Part shown: positions 27,780-37,069 of the stretch, piece after piece
Layout: the number at the start of each line of letters is the position of its first letter
Position numbering within the stretch: the stretch's first letter is position 1
From: Fontisubflavum oceani
GTDB lineage: Bacteria > Pseudomonadota > Alphaproteobacteria > Rhodobacterales > Rhodobacteraceae
NCBI RefSeq assembly: GCF_030407165.1
Contig: NZ_CP129111.1
Coordinates: forward strand, 3,100,001 to 3,164,000
Direction: 5' to 3'
Length of the DNA stretch: 64,000 nt
Program-made: the position numbers and the translations under genes
Notes under the pieces: generated by a model
Databases searched by the model: none
Seen by the model: only the letters and a program-made list of their open reading frames with translations
Told to the model about the DNA's origin: nothing

Positions 27780-29548
27780 TTAATGATTGTCGCGCGGCAA
27801 GTCTTTGGCGATCCGCTGATAGGCCGTGGCCAGTTCAAGGCAACCGCCATCGGCGAGTTGCCCCACATGGGTCCGGTAAAGCTCCTGCCAAGGCGTCTGA
27901 TGCTCCAGCTCTGGCGGTGTCCAAGCATCGCGGCGGGCTTGCCACTCCGCCTCGGGGATCGTGCAGTCGAGAGTGCCCGCGTTCAGGTCGAGCCGGACCG
28001 GATCGCCGGTTTGCAAAAGCGCCAGGCCGCCGCCCACGACCGCCTCGGGTGAGGCGTTGAGGATCGACGGGCTCTCCGACGTGCCCGATTGGCGGCCATC
28101 GCCAACGGTCGGCAAATGGTTGATCCCGGCCTGGATCAGCGCATCGGGCGGCTGCATATTCACCACCTCGGCAGATCCGGGATAACCGACGCAGCCAACA
28201 TTGCGAATGAAGAGAATTGTTTCTTCATCAATACCTAAGGCGGCGTCGTTCACGCGATCATGGTAGTCTTCCGGCCCCTCGAACACGACGGCTTTCGCCT
28301 CGAACACGCCGTCGTTCAAAAACCGCGTCCGGAAATCCTCGGAGATGACGGAGGTTTTCATCAGCGCCGAGTCGAAGAGATTGCCGGAAAGCACCAGGAA
28401 CCCGGCCTCCTCCCGCATCGGATTGCTGACCGGGCGGATCACATCATGGTCTAGGCTCCGCGCCCCGCCCAAGGCGCCCGCCATGGGTTCACCTGTCGCA
28501 GTCATCGCCGCGCCATCCAGATGGCCTTCGGCGAGAAGCTCCCCATCACCGCGGGCACACCGCCCGCCCGGAAGAAGCTTTCGCCCAGATAAGCGCCCGC
28601 GGGCTGCATATTCACGAGAAGCGGCAGATCATGGCCGTGGGTCTGCCAATCGGTCACGTCCAGCTCGATCCCCGCATGACGCGCAATCGCCTGCAAATGC
28701 GGCGGCGCATTGGTGGAGCCGCCAATCGCCGTGTTCACTTTGATGGCGTTCAGGAAGGAGGCGCGGGTCAGAATATCGGAGGGTTTCAGGTCGGCCTCCG
28801 TCATCTCCACGATCCGGCGACCGGTGAGATAAGCCATCTCCATCCGCTCGCGGAACGGGGCTGGAATGGCCGCCGCGCCCGGCAAGGTCATGCCCAAAGC
28901 CTCCGCCATCGCATTCATCGTCGAGGCTGTGCCCATGGTGTTGCAATGGCCGAGCGAGGGCGAGGAGGCGCAAGCCAGTTCCATGAACTCATCATAGTCA
29001 ATCTCGCCCTTGGCCAGAAGCCGCCGCCCCTCCCAAATCGTGGTGCCGCTGCCGGCGCGTTTGCCTTTGTACCAACCATCCAGCATCGGCCCGCCATTCA
29101 GCGCAATGGCCGGCAGGTCGACCGTGGCGGCCCCCATCAGCATCGCAGGCGTGGTCTTGTCGCAGCCCGTCGTCAACACCACCCCATCGATCGGATAGCC
29201 ATGCAGCACCTCGACCAAACTCAGATATTGCAAGTTCCGGTCGAGCGCGGCCGTGGGCCGCTTGCCCGTCTCTTGGATCGGATGCACCGGGAATTCCAAC
29301 GGAATTCCGCCCGCATCGCGAATGCCCGCTTTGATCCGATCCATCAGGAACACATGGATCTTGTTGCAAGGCACGAGGTCAGAGCCGGTTTGCGCCACGC
29401 CGATGATCGGCTTTTCAGATTGCAACTCACCTTGGGTGAAGGCCTGGTTTTGATAGCGCTCGAGATAGAGCGCGGTCATGCCGGGATTGTTGGGATTGTC
29501 GAACCATTCCTGGCTGCGATAGCGGCGATTGGCGCGGGTGTTTGACAT
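27780..29548 (-). pseudogene. IlvD/Edd family dehydratase (sugar-acid type), reading frame broken once
   Basis: Across one shift this gives a 589-aa [Fe-S] dehydratase of the IlvD/Edd family. The N-terminus SNTRANRRYRSQEWFDNPNNPGMTALYLERY resembles arabonate and related aldonate dehydratases more than IlvD. Cluster cysteines are visible in LVPCNK, TTGCDKTTPAM and LGHCNTMGTASTMNA. The break after about residue 335 is at a C run (28541-28544 on the plus strand); one more base restores GGVPAVMGELLAEGHL and joins the C-terminal domain (NVGCVGYPGSAEV). It likely dehydrates an aldonic acid to the 2-keto-3-deoxy acid. The exact sugar is unknown. Confidence 0.85.
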
Positions 29549-29770
29549 CAACATGTTCCAAATAGTGAAACCTGGGGCCGTATTTTGAAACTCCCCCCTG
29601 TTGTAGCGCTGTGTGACCGCCCGCAACAAGGGGTTTTGCGTCGGCCTTGCCTCGGCAGGTTTTCGCCGTGACGTTACGTTGTATTGCCCCGGATTGAGCC
29701 AAATCAAATCGCAGACGCACTCTCTATGTCAGTTCCAAGCAGCGACGGACGAAGACCAAGGAGACGGCAG

Positions 29771-30478
29771 GTGGCGGAGAAAATCTTTCGCACCGAGAAC
29801 ATTACGAAGGTTTATGACACCGGTGAAGTGAAGGTTTACGCCCTCGCCGGGGTCAGCCTGGAGCTATTCGCTGGCGAACTGGCGGTGCTGCTTGGCCCAT
29901 CGGGCTCGGGCAAATCCACGCTTCTGAATATCCTGGGCGGGCTGGACCATGCCACCGAAGGCCGGGTCTGGTTCCGCGATCTGGAACTGACCGACTTGGG
30001 TGACCGTGGGCTGACAAAGTTCCGTCGGGATCATGTGGGGTTCGTGTTCCAGTTCTATAATTTGGTGCCGTCGCTGACCGCGCGCGAGAATGTGCAGCTC
30101 GTCACCGACGTCGCGCCAAACCCGATGCCGGCGGCCGAGGCGCTCGATTTGGTCGGGTTGGGCCATCGTCTGGACCATTTCCCCTCGGAAATGTCGGGTG
30201 GTGAGCAGCAACGGGTGGCCATTGCCCGCGCGATTGCGAAGCGGCCTGAAGTGTTGCTATGTGACGAGCCTACCGGCGCGCTCGATAGCAAAACCGGCGT
30301 GCAGGTGCTCGAAGTGCTCAAAACGATCAATGACCAGTTCGGCACCACCACGGCGGTCATCACCCATAACGCCGCGATCCAGCAAATGGCGCATCGGGTG
30401 ATTCAGTTCCAAGACGGCAAGATTAGCGAAGTCCATGTGAATGAGACCCGCCTCGCCCCGCATAATATCGTTTGGTGA
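29771..30478 (+). CDS. ABC transporter ATP-binding protein, LolD/MacB type
   Basis: A 235-aa ATPase of the LolD/MacB/DevA type: Walker A GPSGSGKSTLLNIL near residue 45, Q-loop FVFQFYNLVPSLTARENV, signature MSGGEQQRVAIARAIA near residue 147 and Walker B LLCDEPTGALDSKTG. The GTG at 29771 is chosen because AAGGAG lies seven bases upstream; the open frame runs further back without support. It is followed by an FtsX-type permease and an HlyD-type adaptor, making a tripartite efflux or lipoprotein-release-like exporter. Whether it pairs with an outer-membrane TolC protein is not shown here. Confidence 0.9.
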   Translation: MAEKIFRTENITKVYDTGEVKVYALAGVSLELFAGELAVLLGPSGSGKSTLLNILGGLDHATEGRVWFRDLELTDLGDRGLTKFRRDHVGFVFQFYNLVPSLTARENVQLVTDVAPNPMPAAEALDLVGLGHRLDHFPSEMSGGEQQRVAIARAIAKRPEVLLCDEPTGALDSKTGVQVLEVLKTINDQFGTTTAVITHNAAIQQMAHRVIQFQDGKISEVHVNETRLAPHNIVW

Positions 30479-30483
30479 CAGGG

Positions 30484-32846
30484 ATGCAGGCGCTCGACAA
30501 AAAGCTCTTTCGCGATTTCAAACGGCTCTGGGTGCAGGGCGTCGCAATCGCCATGGTGTTGGCCTGCGGCGTGGCGCTTCTGCTGACCTCTTTCGGGATG
30601 TATCAGGCGCTGGATGATACCCGATCAGCCTATTATGAACGCAACCGGTTCGCGGATGTTTGGATCGATGCCCGGCGCGCGCCAGAAAGCCTTTTGCCTG
30701 AGATCCGGGCGATTGACGGCATCTATGCCGTCGACCCAACCGTCTCCGGCTTCGCGATCTTGGATATCGAAGGACGGGTTGAAAGCGCGGTGGGGCATGT
30801 CCTCTCCTGGCCCGAGGACAACGACCCGCTGCTCAATGTGCCGCTCCTGCGCTCGGGCGACTACCCCGACCCGACATCCAGCAGCGAGGTGATGGTCAAC
30901 GAGCCTTTTGCCGAAGCCAACGGGTTTGAGATCGGGTCGGTGTTCCACGCCAATTTGAATGGTCAACGGCGTGCCTTGCGCATCGTTGGCACAGCACTAA
31001 GCCCAGAATATATTTACACAATCGGGCCCGGCGGCATGATGCCGGACAATGAGGGGTTCGGCATTATCTGGATGCCGGAACGCGCGGCCTCCGCCGCCTT
31101 CGATATGCAAGGCGCGTTCAACGGCCTGGCGATCAAAATCACTCAGGACGCGCGAGAAGAGGCGGTGATCGACGCGCTGGATGATATGCTGGAAGCCTAT
31201 GGCGGGCTTGGCGCTCATGGCCGCGATCAACAGACGAGCGACAGTTTCGTCAGTTCCGAGATCGACCAACTCAGAGGCATGGCGATGGTTGTGCCGCCGA
31301 TCTTCTTCGCGATCGCGGCGTTTTTGGTCAGCATGGTGATGGGGCGGATCGTGGCCTTGGAGCGCTCGGAGATCGGGCTATTGAAGGCCATCGGCTATTC
31401 GGATTTCGAGATCTGCCTGCACTACCTTCTGCTCGCGGCCTTTATTGCCTTGGTCGGTATCGGCATCGGCTGGGGCGGCGGGACTTGGCTAGCCTATGAC
31501 ATGGCGATGGAATATGTCGTGTTCTTCGACTTCCCCTATCTGTTGTTCCGGGTGCCGGGCTGGGTCTATGCGATCTCAGGTCTGGCGGCGCTTCTAACGA
31601 CCATGTTGGGCGCGGCTCGCGCGGCGATCATGGCTGCCCGGCTGGCCCCCGCGATCGCGATGCAGCCCCCGCGCCGCCCCGGTTCAAGCGCAGCTTCATC
31701 GATGTCTTGATGGCGCGCGCGCGGCTTTCGCAACCGACCATTATGATCCTGCGCAGTTTCTTCCGCTGGCCAGTGCGCAGCGCGATGACCTGTTTGGGCC
31801 TCGGTTTCGCAGTCTCCGCCGTCATCGCTGCGTCCTTTGTCCATGACGCGTTGGACAACATCGTCGATGTGGCGTTTTACCAATCGAACCGCCAAGACGC
31901 GATGCTGCTGTTTACCGATGATGTGCCTGAGACGACGATTGCCGAAGTGCGCCGCCTGCCCGGGGTTTTGCAAGCCGAGCCGCAGCAATATCTGCCCGCA
32001 ATCCTGCGCAATGGTCCCTTGGAGAAAAGCTTAGCCATCGAGGCGCGCCGCCCCGGCACAGATTTGAGCCGGGTGATCGGCGCCGATGGCTCGGTCAGTA
32101 CGGCGGAGCCCGGCGGCATCCTCCTGGCCGAGCGATTGGCCAGTCAGCTGGATTTGGGCATCGGTGACCTGGTCGAAGTCGAATTTCTGAGCGGTCGGCG
32201 AGAGACCCATGAGATGGTCGTCACCGGGTTGGTCGAACAGTATTTCGGTCTCGGCGCCTATATCGATCTGGGCTATCTCAACGAGATATTCCGGCAAAGC
32301 CCCCGCATGTCAGTCGTGAATGTCACCTTGGATGACAATGAACTCGATGCGTTGCACGCTCGATTGAAAGACCTGCCGCGCCTATCGGGCCTGATCATGA
32401 TGACCGACACCAGGCGCAGCTTTCAGGACACGATCCGCGAAAACGTCACGGTGATGAACACGGTCTATATCGTGATCGCTGTGCTGATCACGGTCGGGGT
32501 CGCCTATAACGGCGCGCGTATTCAACTGAGTGAACGGGCGCGCGAGTTGGCGAGTTTACGGATCCTCGGCTTTTCACGCGGCGAAGTGTCTTATGTGCTG
32601 GTGGGCGAAACGATGTTTCTGGCGCTTGTCGCGCAGCCCGTTGGCTGGCTTCTCGGCGCGGGCATCGCACAGGTGATGGTGAACGCGTTTTCCTCCGATC
32701 TCTATGCGATGCCGCTCATCCTGAACCCCGATATCTTTGCCCGGGCCAGCTTGGTTGTGCTGGCCGCGGCCCTGGCCTCGGCGCTGATCGTGCGCCGCAG
32801 GCTGGACAATCTCAATCTCGTATCCGTTATGAAAACAAGGGAGTAG
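30484..32846 (+). pseudogene. FtsX-like ABC transporter permease with two FtsX domains, frame broken once
   Basis: The sequence reads as two proteins, but adding one C to the run at 31666-31670 joins them into 787 residues: AMQPPAPPRFKRSFIDVLMARARLSQPTI, shown only as the bridge, becomes continuous. The joined protein has the plan of a large exporter permease: an N-terminal helix (VAIAMVLACGVALLLTSFGMY), a periplasmic MacB-like domain, FtsX helices (about residues 265-395), then a second helix, periplasmic domain and FtsX repeat ending in VVLAAALASALIVRRRLDNL. It works with the upstream ATPase and downstream adaptor. The ATG at 30484 is chosen; a GTG at 30472 is possible. Confidence 0.82.
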
Positions 32847-32853
32847 CAGGCTT

Positions 32854-34068
32854 ATGTCTCTGAAACCAAGAACCCTAGGCATCCTGGTCGTTGGTGGCGC
32901 CATCCTGGCCGGGCTGCTCTATGTCACCTTCCGGCCCGAGCCGATTGCTGTGGATCTCCATGAGGTCACGCGCGGGCCGCTGCAGGTCACTGTCGATGCC
33001 GATGGGCAGACCCGTATCCGCGACATTTTCGAAGTCGCGGCACCGATCAGCGGCACGGCGCTCCGCTCTCCCGTTGATGTGGGAGATGCGGTTCTGGCCG
33101 GTGAAACGGTTGTGGCCCTGGTGGAGCCTGTGCCGCCGAGCCTACTCGATAGCCGGACCAGGATGCAGGCCGAAGCCTCCGTTGGTGAGGCCGAGGCGGC
33201 GCTGAACGTCGCCCGGACCGAACTGCGCCGCTCGGTCGAGGAACAAACCTATGCCCAGATGCAGTTTGACCGGGTGCAAGTTCTGGTCGAACGTGGGGTT
33301 TCGTCGATCACTGCGATGGAGGATGTGACGCAGCAATTGGCGATTGCGGATGCGACGGTTGATGCTGCGGAGGCACGGATCAACATCGCGCAAAGCACGC
33401 TGGATCGCTCCCGCGCCGCATTGATTGGGCCAGATGGCGCGAATGGGGCCGCCAATGGGGATTGCTGCATCGAATTGATGTCGCCCGCCGATGGCGTCGT
33501 CCTGTCCGTCGCCAATATCAGCGAACGCCCGGTGACGGCCGGTACGCCCTTGGTCAGTATCGGCGACCCGACGCAACTCGAAATTGTCGCCGATCTGCTC
33601 TCCTCCGATGCGGTGCGCTTGGCCCCCGGTGCGGTCGCAATGGTCGAACGGTGGGGCGGCCCAGACACATTGATGGCCGAGCTTGACCGGGTCGAGCCCT
33701 CCGCCCGCACCCATATCTCCGCCTTGGGGATTGAGGAACAACGGGTCGACGCGATCTTTCATCTGACCACACCGCAAGAGGCGCGCGCCGGGTTGGGCGA
33801 TGGGTTTTCGACCTTCTTGCGGATTGTCGAGTGGCAAGCCGATGAGGTCACTCAAGTCCCGCTCAGCGCGCTGTTCCGCCGTGGCGATACCTGGGCGGTG
33901 TTCATGGCGAACGGCAACACCGCCCAAGAGGTGACGGTTGAGTTGGGCCGCAGAAGCGACCGGTTTGCCGAGGTTCTGAGCGGGCTTGAGCCAGGCGCAA
34001 TGGTGGTGACCCATCCCAATGATGACCTGGTCGATGGCGGTTTGATGATTGATCGCAGCGCGCTCTGA
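32854..34068 (+). CDS. HlyD/RND-type periplasmic adaptor protein
   Basis: A 404-aa membrane-fusion protein. A single N-terminal helix (TLGILVVGGAILAGLLYVTF) anchors it. A lipoyl half-motif follows near residue 65 (SPVDVGDAVLAGETVVALVEP), then an alpha-helical hairpin of about residues 95-200 (ASVGEAEAALNVARTELRRSVEEQ), the second lipoyl half (MSPADGVVLSVANISERPVTAGTPLVSIG) and a beta-barrel domain. It should link the FtsX-type permease to an outer-membrane channel. It begins seven bases after the permease stop, completing an ATPase-permease-adaptor operon. The exported substrate is not known. Confidence 0.9.
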   Translation: MSLKPRTLGILVVGGAILAGLLYVTFRPEPIAVDLHEVTRGPLQVTVDADGQTRIRDIFEVAAPISGTALRSPVDVGDAVLAGETVVALVEPVPPSLLDSRTRMQAEASVGEAEAALNVARTELRRSVEEQTYAQMQFDRVQVLVERGVSSITAMEDVTQQLAIADATVDAAEARINIAQSTLDRSRAALIGPDGANGAANGDCCIELMSPADGVVLSVANISERPVTAGTPLVSIGDPTQLEIVADLLSSDAVRLAPGAVAMVERWGGPDTLMAELDRVEPSARTHISALGIEEQRVDAIFHLTTPQEARAGLGDGFSTFLRIVEWQADEVTQVPLSALFRRGDTWAVFMANGNTAQEVTVELGRRSDRFAEVLSGLEPGAMVVTHPNDDLVDGGLMIDRSAL

Positions 34069-34073
34069 CGCGC

Positions 34074-34694
34074 CTAAATATCAAAAAAGACCGTTTCGGC
34101 CTCCCCTTGCAGCCGGATGTCGAAACGGTAGACGGCTTGGCCGTCCCTTTCCGCCCGCGCGGCGATAAGCGTATCGCGGCGGCGTTCCCACTCGATCCCG
34201 TTGAGGATCGGATCCTGCGCATTGGTCTCGGCTTCATCTGAAAAATAGAGCCGGGTGTTGAGGCCGACATTGATCCCACGAGCCACGATCCACAGATTGA
34301 TATGTGGCGCCATCATCTGGCCGTTTCGGCCCATAACCGGGCCGGGTTTAACCGTATCAAAGCCCCAGTCTCCGGTGTCAAAATCGGTGATCACACGCCC
34401 CCAGCCTCGGAAGCCCTCCTCGAGCTCATCGGCGCGATCCGGGTGCGAATATACTCCGGCAGCATTCGCCTGCCAAGCCTCGAGCAGCACATCTTTGATC
34501 GGGCTGCCGATGCCGTCTATGACCACCCCTTCGACGCGAATACGTTCGCCCTTGGCATGTGGGCCAGCGATGTCCCACCCCAGCTCTTGATCGTAAATCT
34601 CAAAGCCCGCCGCGCCTGGCGCCAAGCCGATATGCACATATGGCCCGGCTGTCTGAGAGGGTGTTTCTTTGAGATACCCAAGCTTCTGCGGCAT
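34074..34694 (-). CDS. pcaG: Protocatechuate 3,4-dioxygenase alpha subunit
   Basis: The 206-aa alpha subunit of the intradiol ring-cleavage dioxygenase. It begins PQKLGYLKETPSQTAGPYVHIGLAPG, the family-typical start, with VEGVVIDGIGSPIKDVLLEAWQANAAG near residue 55 and GRNGQMMAPHINLWIVARGIN near residue 125. The alpha chain lacks the iron ligands and completes the active site with the beta chain. The complex opens protocatechuate to 3-carboxy-cis,cis-muconate in the beta-ketoadipate pathway. The ATG shares one base with the pcaH stop (TGATG). It ends six bases from the convergent adaptor gene. Confidence 0.95.
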   Translation of the reverse strand: MPQKLGYLKETPSQTAGPYVHIGLAPGAAGFEIYDQELGWDIAGPHAKGERIRVEGVVIDGIGSPIKDVLLEAWQANAAGVYSHPDRADELEEGFRGWGRVITDFDTGDWGFDTVKPGPVMGRNGQMMAPHINLWIVARGINVGLNTRLYFSDEAETNAQDPILNGIEWERRRDTLIAARAERDGQAVYRFDIRLQGEAETVFFDI

Positions 34695-35420
34695 CAGTTC
34701 CCCTCCAACCGGTTTTCGAACAGGGTCGAGCGCGCGCCGCGCAGGACGATGTCGAATTTATAGGCAATCGTGTCGAGCGGGATTGTGGCGTTCAGATCGA
34801 GCGCCGCAACCAATTGGTCGATGGCGTCAGGATCGGGGATCGTGTTCACGATCGGGCATTTGGCAATCAGCGGATCGCCCTCGAAATAGCATTGCGTGAT
34901 CAGACGCTGCGCGAAGGCCCAACCAAAGACCGAGATATGAATATGCGCGGGGCGCCAGTTGTTGACCCAGTTGCGCCAGGGATGCCCCCGGCTTCACAGT
35001 GCGAAACACATAGGCCCCGTCGGCATCCGTAAGCGTCCGGCCGCAGCCGCCAAAATTCGGGTCGATTGGCGCAAGATAGGTATCTTTCTTATGTCGATAC
35101 CGCCCGCCGGCATTGGCCTGCCAAATCTCGACCAAGGTGTTGGGCACGGGCCGCGCGTTTTCGTCCAGCACCCGGCCATGCAGCAAAATCCGCTCACCGA
35201 TTGGGCTTTCCCCCGGCTGAGCGAAATTTGCCAGCAAATCACTGTCGATTGGGTCGATGTCATTATGGCCAAAACGCGGGCCGGTCAGTTCGCTTGCGGT
35301 GTTTTCCAAACTGATCAGCGCATTCTGCGGCGACCGGGCCACGGATGTTTTATAGTCGCGGGTCAATGCGGGGGGATGGCGCTCGCGATCTCGTTGGTAG
35401 AGTTCTGGATAGCCCGGCAT
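34694..35420 (-). pseudogene. pcaH: Protocatechuate 3,4-dioxygenase beta subunit, reading frame broken once
   Basis: Across a shift this gives about 242 residues of the iron-bearing beta subunit (PGYPELYQRDRERHPPALTRDYKTSVARSP start; LLHGRVLDENARPVPNTLVEIWQANAGGRYRHKKD near 100). The break is at 34979-34985, in the conserved KPGAYPWRN motif. The sequence has KPGA followed by TCCCTGG, two bases short of TAYCCCTGG-like coding, so the tyrosine that serves as axial iron ligand in known enzymes is lost. Past it, WRPAHIHIS with two more ligand histidines is intact in the other frame. This is probably a consensus error, but it falls in a catalytic codon and should be checked. Confidence 0.88.
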
Positions 35421-35421
35421 G

Positions 35422-35832
35422 TTATGCCCCTTCCGGCTGATTGGTCGAGGTTGCCTCGTCCGCTTCCATCTCAGCATAGGTCTCTTTGGCCAGTTTCAGC
35501 GCCTGATTGGCGCGCGGCACGCCGGCATAGACGGCCACATGCTGAAACACCTCCAAAACATCGCGTTTGCTGGCACCGGTGCGGGCCGTGGCGCGAATAT
35601 GCATTGGGATTTCCTCAAAGTTCCCCAAAGCGGCGAGCAAGGCAAGTGTCACCATAGACCGTTCGCGCAACGTGATCCCATCACCGGCCCATAGATTGCC
35701 CCAAGCCATCTCGGTGATCAGAGCTTGGAACGGCGCATCGAACTCTGTTGTTGCGGCCTCGGCGCGGTCCACATGGGCATCGCCCAAAACGGCACGGCGG
35801 ATCTCCATCCCTGTCTGTTTTCGATCTGGCAT
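35422..35832 (-). CDS. pcaC: 4-carboxymuconolactone decarboxylase
   Basis: A 136-aa carboxymuconolactone decarboxylase of the AhpD-like helical fold, with MEIRRAVLGDAHVDRAEAATTEF at the start, TEMAWGNLWAGDGITLRERSMVTLALLAALG near residue 45, and HIRATARTGASKRDVLEVFQHVAVYAGVPRAN with the catalytic histidine region. It converts 4-carboxymuconolactone to the enol-lactone. The start shares a base with the pobA stop (TGATG), and the gene lies one base before pcaH. The order pobA-pcaC-pcaH-pcaG leaves pcaB and pcaD elsewhere. Confidence 0.95.
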   Translation of the reverse strand: MPDRKQTGMEIRRAVLGDAHVDRAEAATTEFDAPFQALITEMAWGNLWAGDGITLRERSMVTLALLAALGNFEEIPMHIRATARTGASKRDVLEVFQHVAVYAGVPRANQALKLAKETYAEMEADEATSTNQPEGA

Positions 35833-37001
35833 CAGTATGGCAACCCAACATAGTTTTGCGCCAGAACGCTCTGCGCGGCGCGGTTGGTGCGCAGAAACGC
35901 GATCTCCGCCGCCTGCATCTTCTGATCGAACTGGTTCTCATCAGGGAAGCGGTGCAGAAGATTTGTCATCCACCAGCTAAATCGCTCCGCCTTCCAAACC
36001 CGCGCCAAGGCTTTTTCCGAATACGCATCTAGCCCAGTGGTCGCGCCGTCTTGATAATACTCAGCCAGACCATTGAAGAGATAGTAGATATCGGAGGCGG
36101 CGGTGTTCAAGCCCTTGGCCCCTGTCGGCGGCACGATATGCGCCGCATCCCCGCAGAGGAACAGCCGCCCCCACTGCATCGGCTCCGTCACGAAAGAGCG
36201 CAAGGGCGCGATGGATTTCTCAATCGATGGCCCGGTGATCAGCTTGTCGGCCACATTTTTGGGAAGGCGGCGCTTCAACTCTGACCAGAAAGCTTCATCC
36301 GACCAATCTTCAACGGTGTCTTGTAAAGAGCACTGGATGTAATAGCGGCTCAACACAGGGTTTCGCATGGAACAGAGCGCGAAACCACGCTCAGAACTGG
36401 CATAGATCAATTCATCCGCAACAGGCGGCGTTTCTGACAGAATACCAAGCCATCCAAACGGATAGACTTTCTCATACTCAACGCGCACATCATCGGGGAT
36501 GGTATTGCGACTGACTCCATGAAATCCGTCACAGCCCGCGACAAAGTCACAAGTGATCCGATGCGCGACGCCATCGACCGTGTAGGTGACATAAGGTGTA
36601 TTCGACTTGGCATCGCAAATCTGCACATCCTCGACGTCGTAGATGATCCGCCCACCGGTGGCCTCACGCGCGTCATAGAGGTCGCGCGTCAACTCCGTCT
36701 GGCCATAAACCATTACCCCGGCATTCGTGTGTTCTTTGAAATTGATACCGAATATCTCATCGCCGTAGGAGATGATTGTGCCGTCATGGAGGATGCCCTC
36801 ACGGTCCATGCGGTCGCCGACACCGGCTTGGCGCAGCAGGTTCACCGCCCCAACTTCCAACACCCCCGCGCGGATCCGACCCAGAACATAGTCCTTGGTT
36901 CTTCGCTCCAAAACGATGCTGTCGATGCCGCGCGTCTGCAACAACTGCCCAAGCAGCAGACCCGAAGGTCCCCCGCCAACGATCGCCACCTGTGTCTTCA
37001 T
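35832..37001 (-). CDS. pobA: 4-hydroxybenzoate 3-monooxygenase
   Basis: A 389-aa class A flavin monooxygenase matching PobA. The N-terminal FAD motif is VAIVGGGPSGLLLGQLL, with ERRTKDYVLGRIRAGVLE near residue 33, AGCDGFHGVSR near 158, and the second FAD motif LFLCGDAAHIVPPTGAKGLNTA near residue 280. It hydroxylates 4-hydroxybenzoate to protocatechuate with NADPH, feeding the dioxygenase encoded downstream. ATG 37001 is supported by GGAGGGG just upstream; a start 12 bases earlier is unsupported. It is first in the pobA-pcaCHG unit, divergent from the pcaQ-like gene. Confidence 0.96.
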   Translation of the reverse strand: MKTQVAIVGGGPSGLLLGQLLQTRGIDSIVLERRTKDYVLGRIRAGVLEVGAVNLLRQAGVGDRMDREGILHDGTIISYGDEIFGINFKEHTNAGVMVYGQTELTRDLYDAREATGGRIIYDVEDVQICDAKSNTPYVTYTVDGVAHRITCDFVAGCDGFHGVSRNTIPDDVRVEYEKVYPFGWLGILSETPPVADELIYASSERGFALCSMRNPVLSRYYIQCSLQDTVEDWSDEAFWSELKRRLPKNVADKLITGPSIEKSIAPLRSFVTEPMQWGRLFLCGDAAHIVPPTGAKGLNTAASDIYYLFNGLAEYYQDGATTGLDAYSEKALARVWKAERFSWWMTNLLHRFPDENQFDQKMQAAEIAFLRTNRAAQSVLAQNYVGLPY

Positions 37002-37021
37002 AAACCCCTCCACACGGCAAC

Positions 37022-37046
37022 GTTATCTTGTTAAAACCGATAACAA
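37022..37046. promoter_or_regulatory. Overlapping inverted repeats, candidate PcaQ operator
   Basis: GTTATC (37022-37027) pairs with GATAAC (37039-37044) across 11 bases. TTGTTA (37028-37033) pairs with TAACAA (37041-37046) across 7 bases, so the two share the right half. The region lies in the 68-bp gap between pobA and the pcaQ-like gene and is AT-rich. PcaQ of rhizobia binds an ATAACC/GGTTAA type inverted repeat, and this one is similar in character. The assignment is inference. Confidence 0.45.
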
Positions 37047-37069
37047 AAATGAGAATTACTATACGATAG

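Noticed and set aside
28502..29548. Two-subunit dehydratase (the two frames as separate proteins)
   Set aside because: One missing G restores one continuous family-length protein, and the downstream frame has no ribosome site.
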